Positions 25,830 to 33,559 of a DNA stretch of 33,575 nt are shown piece after piece; the first letter of the stretch is position 1, and every line of letters begins with the position of its first letter. Source of the stretch: Sphingobacteriaceae bacterium UBA2059 (lineage in GTDB: Bacteria; Bacteroidota; Bacteroidia; Sphingobacteriales; Sphingobacteriaceae); contig DDAL01000004.1 of the NCBI GenBank assembly GCA_002332615.1, positions 1-33,575 on the forward strand. Reading direction: 5' to 3'. The translations under genes and the position numbers were made by a program. Under the pieces are notes generated by a model. That model saw nothing but the letters and a program-made list of their open reading frames with translations. It searched no databases and was not told where the DNA came from.

Positions 25830-27380
25830 TTAATTAAGTGCTTTATAAATAGCTTCAGCACAATTCATGCCATCAATAGCCGCCGAAACTATGCCGCCGG
25901 CATAGCCCGCGCCTTCTCCGCATGGGTAAAGGCCCTGAATCTGCGTATGCTGAAGGCTGTCTTTGCTGCGGGGTATGCGCACCGGCGAGGATGTACGCGA
26001 TTCGACGCCTACCAGCAGCGCCTCATTGGTATAATACCCTTTCATTTTACGGCCGAATACAGGCAGAGCCTCGGCAAGACGCTCATAAACCAAGGCAGGC
26101 AGCACAGTGCGCAAATCGGCACTGCGGGTACCCGGCAGATAGGAGTTTTGCGGCAGACTGCCAGACAGCTTACCCTGCACAAAATCTACCATTCGCTGGG
26201 CCGGGGCTACCTGCTTTCCGCCGCCGGCTATAAAGGCCCTTTGCTCAATATCAGCCTGAAAACTGAGCAGCTGAAAAGGATCATCGGGGGCTCCCGGCAC
26301 ATCTCCGATATCTATCTGCACTACTGTGCCTGAGTTGGCATACGGGTTATTGCGCCGGGAGGGCGACCACCCGTTCACTACAATTTCATTTTCGGCGGTG
26401 GCACAGGGGGCAATAATGCCTCCGGGACACATGCAAAAAGAAAAAACGCCCTTGCCCCGGGCCTGATGCACCAGGCTGTAATAAGAGGGAGGCAAGTTTG
26501 GATGCCGAACGTCACAATGGTACTGGGCTTTGTCTATGATGCTTTGAGGATGCTCTATGCGCACGCCCAGTGCAAAGCCTTTGGCCTCCATAGCAATTCC
26601 CTGCCTGCGCAGCATGGCATAAACGTCGCGGGCCGAATGACCGGTGGCCAGTATAAGGGCATCCGCATAGTGCTTATCTTCACTGGCGCATTGAACGCCT
26701 TTAATTCTATGTGCGCTTATAAGAAGCTCTGTTACGCGGGTATTAAACAGCACCTGACCTCCGGCATCAAGTATATACCGGCGTATGGACATAATGATCT
26801 GAGGGAGTTTGTTGGTGCCAATGTGCGGGCGGGCGTCAATCAATATGTCTTCGGTAGCGCCATGAGCCACAAAGGCTTCGAGAACTTTTTGCACATCGCC
26901 GCGCTTGTCTGAGCGGGTATAGAGTTTGCCATCGGAATACGTACCTGCACCGCCTTCGCCAAAGCAATAATTGGATTCGGGATTGATATGGCCTTCACGG
27001 TTAATGAGTGCCAGGTCCCTCCGGCGTTCGCGTACATCAACACCACGCTCCAGAATAACAGGCTTGAGTCCGAGCTCGATACAGCGGAGGGCGGCAAACA
27101 AGCCGGCCGGTCCGGCACCTATAATCAATACCGGCCGGCCAGCCTTTACATCATACTTCTTTGGCACAAATACCTGCGGCACCATGGGCTCGTCAATGTA
27201 CACTTCGGCCTTTAAACGATACACCACTTTTCGTCCCCGGGCATCTATGGAGCGCTTGCGTATTTTTATATCTTTGATGCTGCCTGCAGAAATATTTAAT
27301 ACTTTGGCGGCCGTTTGAAAAACAATTGACCTGTTGTCAATGTCTATGGGTAAAAGAACTAATTCGGCTTCTTTGATCAT
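25830..27380 (-). CDS. Uncharacterised FAD-dependent dehydrogenase (COG2509 type)
   Basis: 516-residue flavoprotein. An N-terminal part of about 75 residues resembling the family's lead domain (IKDIKIRKRSIDARGRKVVY) comes before the dinucleotide fold VLIIGAGPAGLFAALRCIEL (about 84-103) and ERG. Then follow YCFGEGGAGTYSDGKLYTRS, ATGHSARDVYAML, CMCPGGIIAP and a C-terminal GEGAGYAGGIVSAAIDG that closes the FAD site. The family is widespread and its substrate is unknown. It leads a two-gene unit with the CoA-binding protein; a -7 element lies upstream. Confidence 0.9.
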   Translation of the reverse strand: MIKEAELVLLPIDIDNRSIVFQTAAKVLNISAGSIKDIKIRKRSIDARGRKVVYRLKAEVYIDEPMVPQVFVPKKYDVKAGRPVLIIGAGPAGLFAALRCIELGLKPVILERGVDVRERRRDLALINREGHINPESNYCFGEGGAGTYSDGKLYTRSDKRGDVQKVLEAFVAHGATEDILIDARPHIGTNKLPQIIMSIRRYILDAGGQVLFNTRVTELLISAHRIKGVQCASEDKHYADALILATGHSARDVYAMLRRQGIAMEAKGFALGVRIEHPQSIIDKAQYHCDVRHPNLPPSYYSLVHQARGKGVFSFCMCPGGIIAPCATAENEIVVNGWSPSRRNNPYANSGTVVQIDIGDVPGAPDDPFQLLSFQADIEQRAFIAGGGKQVAPAQRMVDFVQGKLSGSLPQNSYLPGTRSADLRTVLPALVYERLAEALPVFGRKMKGYYTNEALLVGVESRTSSPVRIPRSKDSLQHTQIQGLYPCGEGAGYAGGIVSAAIDGMNCAEAIYKALN

Positions 27381-27412
27381 AACACGTGCAGGGTATTTAT
27401 CCCTAAGTGTAA

Positions 27413-27420
27413 CAAAGGTA
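27413..27420 (-). promoter_or_regulatory. -7 element upstream of the flavoprotein gene
   Basis: TACCTTTG on the minus strand matches TAnnTTTG, 32 bases before the ATG. No TTG was found at N19-21 upstream, so only half of the promoter is supported. It lies in the 89-base divergent gap with lemA. Confidence 0.4.
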
Positions 27421-27469
27421 GGAATTTATGATTCTAACATTAATTGAACACAAAACTGAAGAAACAAAC

Positions 27470-28048
27470 ATGAAAAGATTTTTTGGTATCGTTGCAGCCT
27501 TTATTGCTGTACTTTCTTTATCATCATGCGACTATAACGGCCTTGTAAGAAGAGATGAGGCTGTAAAATCGCAATGGGCGCAGGTGCAAAACGTTTATCA
27601 ACGCCGCGCAGACCTTATTCCTAACCTGGTGAATACTGTAAAAGGATATGCCGCCCACGAAAATACTACGCTTACACAGGTTACCGAAGCGCGGGCAAAA
27701 GTTTCGTCCATACGGGTTGACCCGGATGATCTGACCCCCGAAAATATTCAGAAATTTCAGGCTGCTCAGGGGCAGCTGAGTTCGGCTCTGGGAAGGCTAA
27801 TGGCCGTTTCGGAAGCCTACCCCGACCTGAAAGCCAATCAGAACTTCCTTGAACTGCAGGCTCAGCTGGAGGGCACTGAAAACCGTATTGCTGTTGAACG
27901 TCAAAAATTCAACCAGGTAACCCAGGACTACAATGCAAAGATACGCTCGTTTCCTGATGTGCTTACAGCCGGTTTGATGGGCTTTAAAAAGAAGGGCTAC
28001 TTTGAGGCGGCAGCAGGATCAGATCAGGCTCCAAAAGTTGAATTTTAA
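27470..28048 (+). CDS. LemA family lipoprotein
   Basis: 192-residue membrane-attached protein of the LemA family, function unknown. It opens MKRFFGIVAAFIAVLSLSSC, a lipoprotein signal with Cys20. The family core follows: VKSQWAQVQNVYQRRADLIP with NLVNTVKGYA, then QAAQGQLSSALGRLM, and ENRIAVERQKFNQVTQDYN toward the end. It is strongly helical. The frame is open 14 codons further upstream (starting MILTLIEHK), but the internal ATG gives a proper signal peptide and was chosen. It heads a plus-strand run with two TPM-domain proteins, a pairing often seen in Bacteroidota. Confidence 0.92.
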   Translation: MKRFFGIVAAFIAVLSLSSCDYNGLVRRDEAVKSQWAQVQNVYQRRADLIPNLVNTVKGYAAHENTTLTQVTEARAKVSSIRVDPDDLTPENIQKFQAAQGQLSSALGRLMAVSEAYPDLKANQNFLELQAQLEGTENRIAVERQKFNQVTQDYNAKIRSFPDVLTAGLMGFKKKGYFEAAAGSDQAPKVEF

Positions 28049-28057
28049 TTTAGTACT

Positions 28058-28489
28058 ATGCAGGTATTCACCAGTGAAGAGCAGGAGCAACTACGCAAAG
28101 CTATTGAAAATGCAGAGAGGAACACGTCTGGCGAAATACGCATTTGTGTAGAGCGAAGAAGTAAAACAGACGACCTGTTTGAATATGCTTCTTCCCACTT
28201 CCTTAAAATGGAAATGGATAAAACCGCACAACGGAACGGGGTGCTTATCTATATATCCCTGGAAGATCGCAAGTTTGCCATTATCGGAGACGTGGGAATA
28301 GACAGGGTAGTGCCTGAAGGTTTCTGGGAAACCACCAAGGAGGCTATGCTTGAGCATTTTAAAGCGGGAAGTATTGTGAGTGGGCTTGAAACCGGCATTG
28401 AAATGGCTGGTCAAAAACTCAAGGCTTACTTTCCATATGAAGATAATGATGTCAATGAGCTTTCGGATGAAATTACTTATATTGATTAA
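28058..28489 (+). CDS. TPM-domain protein without signal peptide
   Basis: 143-residue TPM-type domain: TSGEIRICVERRSKTDDLFE, ERNGVLIYISLEDRKFAIIG (here QRNGVLIYISLEDRKF), DVGIDRVVPEGFW and a helix with GLETGIEMAGQKL. There is no signal peptide or membrane helix, so it is probably cytoplasmic, unlike its neighbour. It starts nine bases after the lemA stop. The domain occurs in plant TLP18.3 and in bacterial YgcG-like proteins; its biochemical role in bacteria is not settled. Confidence 0.85.
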   Translation: MQVFTSEEQEQLRKAIENAERNTSGEIRICVERRSKTDDLFEYASSHFLKMEMDKTAQRNGVLIYISLEDRKFAIIGDVGIDRVVPEGFWETTKEAMLEHFKAGSIVSGLETGIEMAGQKLKAYFPYEDNDVNELSDEITYID

Positions 28490-28555
28490 GTGAGCCTCTA
28501 AGCTTGCGGCCTTATAGTAAGGGCCCGGAGTGTGACACAAAAAAGGTTTTAAGAA

Positions 28556-29320
28556 TTGAAAAAGAGCATTGCTTTAATTTTATTTATTGTAGCACTGGCT
28601 GCAACTGTATTTTCTCAGGAAATTCCGCCCAGGCCTTCTACCCTGGTTAGCGATTATACCAATACGCTTAGCGAAAGCCAGAAATGGCAGCTTGAATCTA
28701 AGCTAAGACGTTTTAACGATACGTCTTCATCGCAAATTGCTGTAGTGCTTATGCAGTCCGTAGGCGGCTATGATGTGAGTGATTATGCGGTGCGCCTTGC
28801 CGAAGCCTGGGGTGTGGGCCAGAAGGGCAAGAATAACGGCATTGTGCTGCTGGCAGCTTTAAAAGATCGCAAGGTGAGCATCAGCACAGGCTATGGCATG
28901 GAAGGCGCATTGCCCGATGCTATTGCCCGGCGCATTATTGAAAACCAGATTAAACCAAACTTTAAGAGCGGCAATTACTATGCGGGTCTGGATCAGGCTA
29001 CTGACAAGATAATATCGTACACCAAGGGTGAATATAAAAATGACGCACCTGTTCGCAGGCAGGGAAAAAATAAGTTTCCGTTTGGGCTCATTGTATTTAT
29101 ATTACTAATCATTCTGTTTAGCAGCCGTGGTGGCGGGGGTAATAACCGTGGCAAAAAAGTAATTGGAAGCCGGGGCGCATCAGACCTGCTGTGGTGGACG
29201 GTTTTGGCCAACATGGGCCGCAGAGGCGGTGGCGGCGGAAGTTTTGGCGGCGGCGGAGGGGGGTTCGGCGGCTTTGGCGGGGGAAGCTTCGGCGGCGGCG
29301 GAGCAAGCGGCAGCTGGTAA
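28556..29320 (+). CDS. TPM-domain membrane protein with Gly-rich tail (YgcG type)
   Basis: 254-residue protein with a signal peptide (about 1-20, ending VFSQ), a periplasmic TPM domain (about 28-150: VSDYTNTLSESQKWQLESKL, SQIAVVLMQSVGGYDVSDYA, GIVLLAALKDRKVSISTGYG), a membrane helix (about 174-188, FPFGLIVFILLIILF), and a long Gly/Ser/Phe tail of repeated GGGSFGGG-like units. The start is TTG: an in-frame TAA lies six bases before it and no ATG fits the signal peptide. It lies 66 bases after the shorter TPM gene and probably shares its transcript. Confidence 0.9.
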   Translation: MKKSIALILFIVALAATVFSQEIPPRPSTLVSDYTNTLSESQKWQLESKLRRFNDTSSSQIAVVLMQSVGGYDVSDYAVRLAEAWGVGQKGKNNGIVLLAALKDRKVSISTGYGMEGALPDAIARRIIENQIKPNFKSGNYYAGLDQATDKIISYTKGEYKNDAPVRRQGKNKFPFGLIVFILLIILFSSRGGGGNNRGKKVIGSRGASDLLWWTVLANMGRRGGGGGSFGGGGGGFGGFGGGSFGGGGASGSW

Positions 29321-29353
29321 ATAAGATTTCCGTTTTTTAAGCAAATTATTCGT

Positions 29354-29905
29354 ATGAGTATAGAAAAATGGACCAGGCTTTCTTCTGAATACCTGGTTAA
29401 AGAAAAGTGGGCAACTTTGCGGGTAGACACCTGCAAACTACCCTCAGGGCTCGTTAAAAGCGATTACTTTGTGCTGGAGTATCCAAACTGGGTAAATGCT
29501 GTAGCGGTGACAAAAGATATGCGCATACTGCTGGTAAGGCAATACAGGCACGGAGCCGATATCGTTTCGCTTGAAATACCCGGAGGGGTGATTGATGAGG
29601 GGGAAGACGCCGAGACAGCGGTAAAAAGAGAACTGTTGGAAGAAACCGGCTATAGTTTTGAAACCTGCAGGCCCATTGCTTCGCTGTATCCTAACCCGGC
29701 TACCTCTAATAATCAAACCTTCTCCTACTTGCTCACCGGGGGCGAAAAAACCCATGAACTTCATCTGGACGAGCATGAGGTGCTGGAAGTTGAAGAGTAT
29801 AGTATGGAGGAAGTAAAACAGCTTTTAAGAGATAATAAAATAGTACAGGCATTGCATGTTGCTGCGCTTTTTTACGGGCTTCAACATCTCGAAGATAAAA
29901 AGTAG
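29354..29905 (+). CDS. Nudix hydrolase, ADP-ribose pyrophosphatase-like
   Basis: 183-residue Nudix protein that would hydrolyse a nucleoside diphosphate linked to another group. The full Nudix box is visible: G78, E84, then REL LEETGY with R92, E93, E96 and E97, matching Gx5Ex7REUxEExGU. Upstream MRILLVRQYRHGADIVSLEI and downstream ASLYPNPATSNNQTFSYLL are typical of the ADP-ribose pyrophosphatase branch. The substrate is inferred from that likeness. It lies 33 bases after the Gly-rich TPM gene and ends before a terminator. Confidence 0.9.
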   Translation: MSIEKWTRLSSEYLVKEKWATLRVDTCKLPSGLVKSDYFVLEYPNWVNAVAVTKDMRILLVRQYRHGADIVSLEIPGGVIDEGEDAETAVKRELLEETGYSFETCRPIASLYPNPATSNNQTFSYLLTGGEKTHELHLDEHEVLEVEEYSMEEVKQLLRDNKIVQALHVAALFYGLQHLEDKK

Positions 29906-29970
29906 TAGTTTATATGCTGCCGGTCCGGCTCGCTTTACTCACTGGAAGCAGGCAGCCTTAGTGCCTAAAG

Positions 29971-30023
29971 ACATGGTTTGTGCTTCAAAGTGGTGCGCCT
30001 GCAGCAGGAACCATGTTTTTTTT
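29971..30023 (+). terminator. Intrinsic terminator after the Nudix gene
   Basis: ACATGGTT (29971-29978) pairs with AACCATGT (30009-30016), enclosing a 30-base interior that has some further pairing, and is followed by a run of eight T residues (30016-30023). It lies about 65 bases after the Nudix stop. Orientation suits the plus strand only. Confidence 0.7.
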
Positions 30024-30043
30024 ACAATCACTTAATTCTTCTC

Positions 30044-30391
30044 TTATACCGAAAAGGATGTACCGCAACCGCAGGTTTTGGATGCGTTGGGATTGTTGAA
30101 CACAAAACCGCGGGCATTTAAACCTTGCTGAAAGTCTATTTCCATACCGGCCAGGTACAAGCCATGTGCTTTATGCATGTATACACGGATTCCGCCTATT
30201 AAAAACTCTTGATCGCCTTCCTGCCTGCGGTCAAAACCCAGCTTATAGTTCATACCTGCACAACCTCCCCCTTCTACTCCTATCCTTAAGCCAAACTCAT
30301 CGCTTAACTCCTGTTGTTCGCTTATTTTTTTCAATTCTTTAAGGGCGCCGTTTGTTATTGTAACCGGGGCCTGCATTGTGCTCGTTTCCAT
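30044..30391 (-). CDS. Iron-sulfur cluster assembly/carrier protein, IscA/ErpA (HesB) family
   Basis: 115-residue A-type carrier that would pass Fe-S clusters to target enzymes. The three ligand cysteines are present: C44 in GVEGGGCAGMNYKL and C107 and C109 in SKTCGCGTSF. Other family features are ITNGALKELKKI and NARGFVFNNPNA. An alternative start at M6 would shorten it by five residues. It stands alone; no other isc or suf gene is in the window. A -7 element lies 24 bases upstream of the ATG. Confidence 0.93.
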   Translation of the reverse strand: METSTMQAPVTITNGALKELKKISEQQELSDEFGLRIGVEGGGCAGMNYKLGFDRRQEGDQEFLIGGIRVYMHKAHGLYLAGMEIDFQQGLNARGFVFNNPNASKTCGCGTSFSV

Positions 30392-30415
30392 TTATATCTT
30401 CCTGTCTCTTCCTTA

Positions 30416-30423
30416 CAAAGATA
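30416..30423 (-). promoter_or_regulatory. -7 element upstream of the IscA-type gene
   Basis: TATCTTTG on the minus strand matches TAnnTTTG, 24 bases before the ATG, followed by TAAGG. No TTG at the -33 distance. Confidence 0.4.
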
Positions 30424-30774
30424 GATGCCAAAAGATTTTTTTTGTTTATATTAAGTCGTTTTTACGATTGTATAACAAACCTTGTAATAAACCGGCAGCT
30501 TTTTGGGGATCTATCCTCCCGCGGGAAGTACGCAGAAGGCCCGTGAGTAAACTACCTGCTTGTTTTAACGGGAAAGCAAGAGTTAATACCTGGAAATATG
30601 TATATTTTACTGAAAGTTTACCGCCTGAAACCTCCTGAGAAGAAAATATTGAGGAAAAACAGCCTATACTTCTGCTATTGAGAGGGTTAAGGAATATTAT
30701 AAAATATAGTGCAAAATCAGATAAATTTTTTGAATATTCGATGTTCAAAAGGGGAATGAAAAGGTTTTTTGACA
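30424..30774. other. Non-coding region upstream of dnaA
   Basis: This AT-rich stretch, particularly after 30590, holds no gene I can support and no full TAnnTTTG promoter on the plus strand. I found no DnaA box of the TTATCCACA type, so it does not look like oriC. GAAAAGG at 30758-30764 is a likely ribosome binding site for dnaA. Confidence 0.4.
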
Positions 30775-32235
30775 ATGCGTGAAAATCAAACTATTACAAA
30801 ACAAAACACAGAAAATACTTGTACGCAAGTATGGAATGAATGCCTAAAAATCATAAAAGACAACATTCCGGCGCAAAGCTTTAAAACATGGTTTGAACCC
30901 ATAATTGCGATAGGCCTGGAGAATAATGTGCTGACGATACAGGTGCCAAGTTTATTTTTTTATGAGTGGCTTGAAGAACATTATGTTGGGCTGCTTAGGA
31001 AAACAGTAAAAAAACATCTGGGAGAAGAAGGACGCCTGGAATATAACATTGTTGTAGAAAAATCATCAAGCAGCAAACCTTATACTACAAATATGCCTTC
31101 TAATGGTAACGGCGCTGAATCAAAACAGCAAACAATGCCCGTATTTGTATCATTGAACAAGGATATTAAAAACCCGTTTGTTATACCTGGTTTAAGGAAA
31201 ATGCAGGTGGACCCTCAGTTAAACTCAAATTATTGTTTTGAGAACTTTATTGAAGGCGATTGTAACCGGCTTGCACGCTCGGCCGGATTTGCCGTTGCTG
31301 CCAAACCAGGAGGTACCTCTTTTAATCCTTTGCTTTTATACGGAGGCGTGGGACTTGGAAAAACTCACCTTGCGCAGGCCATAGGCAATCAGATTAAACG
31401 GACACTGCCGGATAAGCTTGTAATATATGTATCGTGCGAAAAATTTTGCCAGCAGTTTGTGGATTCATTGAAAAATAATACGATCAATGATTTTGTAAAC
31501 TTTTACCAGGCTATGGACGTGATCATTATGGATGATGTGCATAACTTTGCGGGCAAGGAGAAAACGCAGGATATTTTCTTCCATATATTTAACCACTTAC
31601 ACCAGTCGGGCAAGCAGGTTATTTTAACCTGCGATAAAGCTCCTAAAGACTTGTCGGGACTGGAAGAACGCCTGTTGAGCAGATTTAAGTGGGGGCTATC
31701 TGCTGACCTTCAGGTTCCTGATCTTGAAACGCGCATGGCCATCCTTAAAAAGAAGATGTATGCTGACGGCATTGACCTTCCGGCCGAAGTAATTGAGTAC
31801 GTGGCCCATCATATTAATAATAATGTGCGTGAGCTTGAAGGAGCCATGGTTTCTTTGCTTGCCCAATCTACATTAAATAAAAAAGAGATTGACCTTGCTC
31901 TTGTCAGAGGGATGCTGAAGAATTTTATCAGTAATACGACCAAAGAGATTTCTATGGAATATATTCAGAAGCTTGTATGCGAGTATTTTGAGGTTCCAGT
32001 AGAGATGGTTAAATCTAAAACCCGCAAGCGCGAAATTGTTCAGGCCAGGCAGATATCTATGTATTTGTCCAAGAGTCATACTAAAACTTCGCTTAAATCT
32101 ATAGGACAGTTTTTTGGTGGAAGGGACCACTCAACCGTGATATATGCCTGCCAGACGGTAGAGGATTTAATCGATACAGATAAAAAGTTTAAAAACTACG
32201 TTCAGGACATTCAAAAGAAGCTGAAAATGAGTTAA
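30775..32235 (+). CDS. dnaA: Chromosomal replication initiator protein DnaA
   Basis: AAA+ ATPase that binds DnaA boxes and opens oriC. The 486-residue product shows domain I (about 15-95: VWNECLKIIKDNIPAQSFKT), a short linker, domain III with Walker A GGVGLGKTHLAQAIGNQ (about residue 190), Walker B VIIMDDVHNF, sensor regions and LLSRFKWGLSADLQ, and domain IV with the DNA-binding signature GGRDHSTVIYACQTVEDL. The start was set at ATG giving MRENQT; a TTG two codons upstream is open, but GAAAAGG is well placed for the ATG. No dnaN follows; the next gene is mscL. Confidence 0.97.
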   Translation: MRENQTITKQNTENTCTQVWNECLKIIKDNIPAQSFKTWFEPIIAIGLENNVLTIQVPSLFFYEWLEEHYVGLLRKTVKKHLGEEGRLEYNIVVEKSSSSKPYTTNMPSNGNGAESKQQTMPVFVSLNKDIKNPFVIPGLRKMQVDPQLNSNYCFENFIEGDCNRLARSAGFAVAAKPGGTSFNPLLLYGGVGLGKTHLAQAIGNQIKRTLPDKLVIYVSCEKFCQQFVDSLKNNTINDFVNFYQAMDVIIMDDVHNFAGKEKTQDIFFHIFNHLHQSGKQVILTCDKAPKDLSGLEERLLSRFKWGLSADLQVPDLETRMAILKKKMYADGIDLPAEVIEYVAHHINNNVRELEGAMVSLLAQSTLNKKEIDLALVRGMLKNFISNTTKEISMEYIQKLVCEYFEVPVEMVKSKTRKREIVQARQISMYLSKSHTKTSLKSIGQFFGGRDHSTVIYACQTVEDLIDTDKKFKNYVQDIQKKLKMS

Positions 32236-32276
32236 TTATTCTACTTTTACTCCTAATAGCATTAAAACAATAAAAT

Positions 32277-32699
32277 ATGGGCTTCGTAAAAGAATTTAAA
32301 GAGTTTGCCATGAGAGGCAACGTGCTCGACCTGGCTATAGGTGTAATTATAGGCGGTGGCTTCGGGAAAATAATTACCTCGCTGGTTGATGATATTATTA
32401 TGCCTCCGCTGGGTTACCTTACCGGGGGTATCGACTTTTCGGAAATGAGGTATGTTCTTAAACCTGCAGATGCCGCGAATAATATTCAGGAAGTGACTAT
32501 TAAGTACGGTAATTTTTTAAACACCATCATTCAGTTCCTGATTATAGCCTGGTGCATATTTTTAGTTGTGAAAGCTATTAATGCATTGAAAGGAAAACCA
32601 GAAATAAAAGAAGAAGCAGATAAAGCGCCCGTGGTTACAAAAGAGGAATCTTTGCTTACCGAAATAAGGGACCTGTTAAAAGACAGGAGGCTGAATTAG
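32277..32699 (+). CDS. mscL: Large-conductance mechanosensitive channel MscL
   Basis: Homopentameric inner-membrane channel that opens on osmotic downshock. The 140-residue product has MGFVKEFKEFAMRGNVLDLA and GVIIGGGFGKIITSLVDDII (amphipathic N-terminus and first helix), MPPLGYLTGGIDFSEM (loop), then NFLNTIIQFLIIAWCIFLVV (second helix) and a charged cytoplasmic end with LTEIRDLLKD. Length is normal. It follows dnaA by 41 bases and ends 17 bases before a very strong terminator. Confidence 0.97.
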   Translation: MGFVKEFKEFAMRGNVLDLAIGVIIGGGFGKIITSLVDDIIMPPLGYLTGGIDFSEMRYVLKPADAANNIQEVTIKYGNFLNTIIQFLIIAWCIFLVVKAINALKGKPEIKEEADKAPVVTKEESLLTEIRDLLKDRRLN

Positions 32700-32716
32700 C
32701 TTAGTTATAAACATAC

Positions 32717-32760
32717 CTATATACAAAAAAGCGCTTTTAGGAGCGCTTTTTTGTATATAG
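32717..32760. terminator. Strong bidirectional terminator
   Basis: A perfect 19-bp stem (32717-32735 with 32742-32760) closes a 6-base loop. Six A residues on the left arm and six T residues on the right arm allow termination from either strand. It serves mscL on the plus strand and the small membrane protein gene on the minus strand, whose stop codon lies inside it. Confidence 0.9.
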
Positions 32761-32934
32761 GGGGGCCGTAGCAGCAAGGATAAGGAACAGGACCACGAGT
32801 ACAAAAGCGCTTACATTGCTTTTACCAATATTTGATCCGGCAGTATTGCTCAGATCGCTGTCGGCAACGTTTACCGCGAAAGCGCTTGCGGTTGTACAAA
32901 TAAGCGTAAGGAGTGTATAAAGAATACGTTTCAT
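32737..32934 (-). CDS. Small membrane protein of unknown function
   Basis: 65-residue product opening MKRILYTLLTLICTTASAFA, a signal peptide with an AxA-type end, then a short Ser/Asn/Asp-rich stretch (DSDLSNTAGSNIGKSNVSAF), one membrane helix (about 42-58, VLVVLFLILAATAPLY) and a basic end TKKRS. It would lie in the inner membrane with a short exposed N-terminal part. The frame is open nine codons further up, but the internal ATG gives the better signal peptide. No known domain. The TAA stop falls in the loop of the terminator shared with mscL. It could be a real small protein; the signal peptide and helix favour that. Confidence 0.6.
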   Translation of the reverse strand: MKRILYTLLTLICTTASAFAVNVADSDLSNTAGSNIGKSNVSAFVLVVLFLILAATAPLYTKKRS

Positions 32935-32975
32935 AAAAACTTTTTTAGCAGGGTTGATCATAATGCGAAGAAACG

Positions 32976-33003
32976 AAAAAAGCTTAACTTTTTTGGGTTA
33001 AGC
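32976..33003 (-). terminator. Intrinsic terminator of the NlpE-like gene
   Basis: GCTTAAC (32982-32988) pairs with GTTAAGC (32997-33003) with an 8-base loop; on the minus strand six T residues follow. It lies 17 bases after the NlpE-like stop codon. Confidence 0.8.
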
Positions 33004-33020
33004 CTGAGAATGTATGCCAG

Positions 33021-33470
33021 TTACAGCACCTTTTTTAATTCGTATTCGCCTGACACTTTGGAATCTACTTCATTGCCCTTGCTTACGAGCATGGTCAGTT
33101 TGTTTTCTCCTACAAGGTAGCGTTCGTTATTTCCTTTTTCGTCCAGGGTAAGGATTAGCGTTTGAGGGTCGTACTGAAAGGTACCTGACTCAATGGTGGG
33201 CTTTTCTTTTTTGCCTACATACTCGGTTTCTTTAGTATAATTACTATTGGTAATGGTAAGCTTGGTGCGTATGGCCTCACAACCCGCACAGGGAAGCTTG
33301 CCGGCGTAAGTACCCTGAAGGTCTACGAATTCTACTGCATCGGCATGGGTAGAAGCATCGGCAATGGATGTATCTTTATTGGTGTTACTTACATGATTAG
33401 ACGATGTTTGAGGATCTGCACAGGCGCCCAAGGCACAGGCCAGTCCCATTATTACTGCTATGTTTTTCAT
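33021..33470 (-). CDS. NlpE-like lipoprotein
   Basis: 149-residue lipoprotein with lipobox ALGAC (Cys17) and a Ser/Asp/His-rich linker. An NlpE N-terminal-like beta domain follows (about 48-149: LQGTYAGKLPCAGCEAIRTK with the CxxC pair, then YTKETEYVGKKEKPTIESGT and a strand-rich end). NlpE in Escherichia coli takes part in surface and copper-linked Cpx signalling; Bacteroidota copies usually lack the Cpx system, so that role should not be carried over. It ends at its own terminator. No full promoter was recognised upstream (TATGTTTT is one base off the -7 consensus). Confidence 0.82.
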   Translation of the reverse strand: MKNIAVIMGLACALGACADPQTSSNHVSNTNKDTSIADASTHADAVEFVDLQGTYAGKLPCAGCEAIRTKLTITNSNYTKETEYVGKKEKPTIESGTFQYDPQTLILTLDEKGNNERYLVGENKLTMLVSKGNEVDSKVSGEYELKKVL

Positions 33471-33543
33471 AATTTAAGCTTAGATGTGTATTGCTTAAAA
33501 ACATAGAACGAAAATATTTGTTTTTGTGTTATTAACCATTAAA

Positions 33544-33559
33544 CAGGCAATGATGCCTG
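33544..33559. repeat. Small hairpin upstream of the NlpE-like gene
   Basis: CAGGCA (33544-33549) and TGCCTG (33554-33559) are perfect arms around ATGA, about 75 bases before the ATG of the NlpE-like gene. It could be a weak terminator of the gene beyond the window or an operator; too short to say. Confidence 0.25.

Noticed and set aside
27428..27469. 14-codon extension of LemA
   Set aside because: It would bury the lipoprotein signal peptide; the internal ATG places the lipobox Cys at residue 20.
28993..29436. Minus-strand Pro-rich frames opposite the Gly-rich tail of the TPM protein
   Set aside because: Poly-Pro is the mirror of the GGC/GGT glycine codons on the other strand; the sense gene has a signal peptide and known domain.
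30392..30774. Replication origin next to dnaA
   Set aside because: No DnaA boxes or 13-mer-like repeats were found.
30446..30775. Minus-strand frame of 109 codons in the dnaA upstream region
   Set aside because: It starts with TTG across the dnaA start, has no recognisable domain or signal, and lies in AT-rich non-coding DNA.
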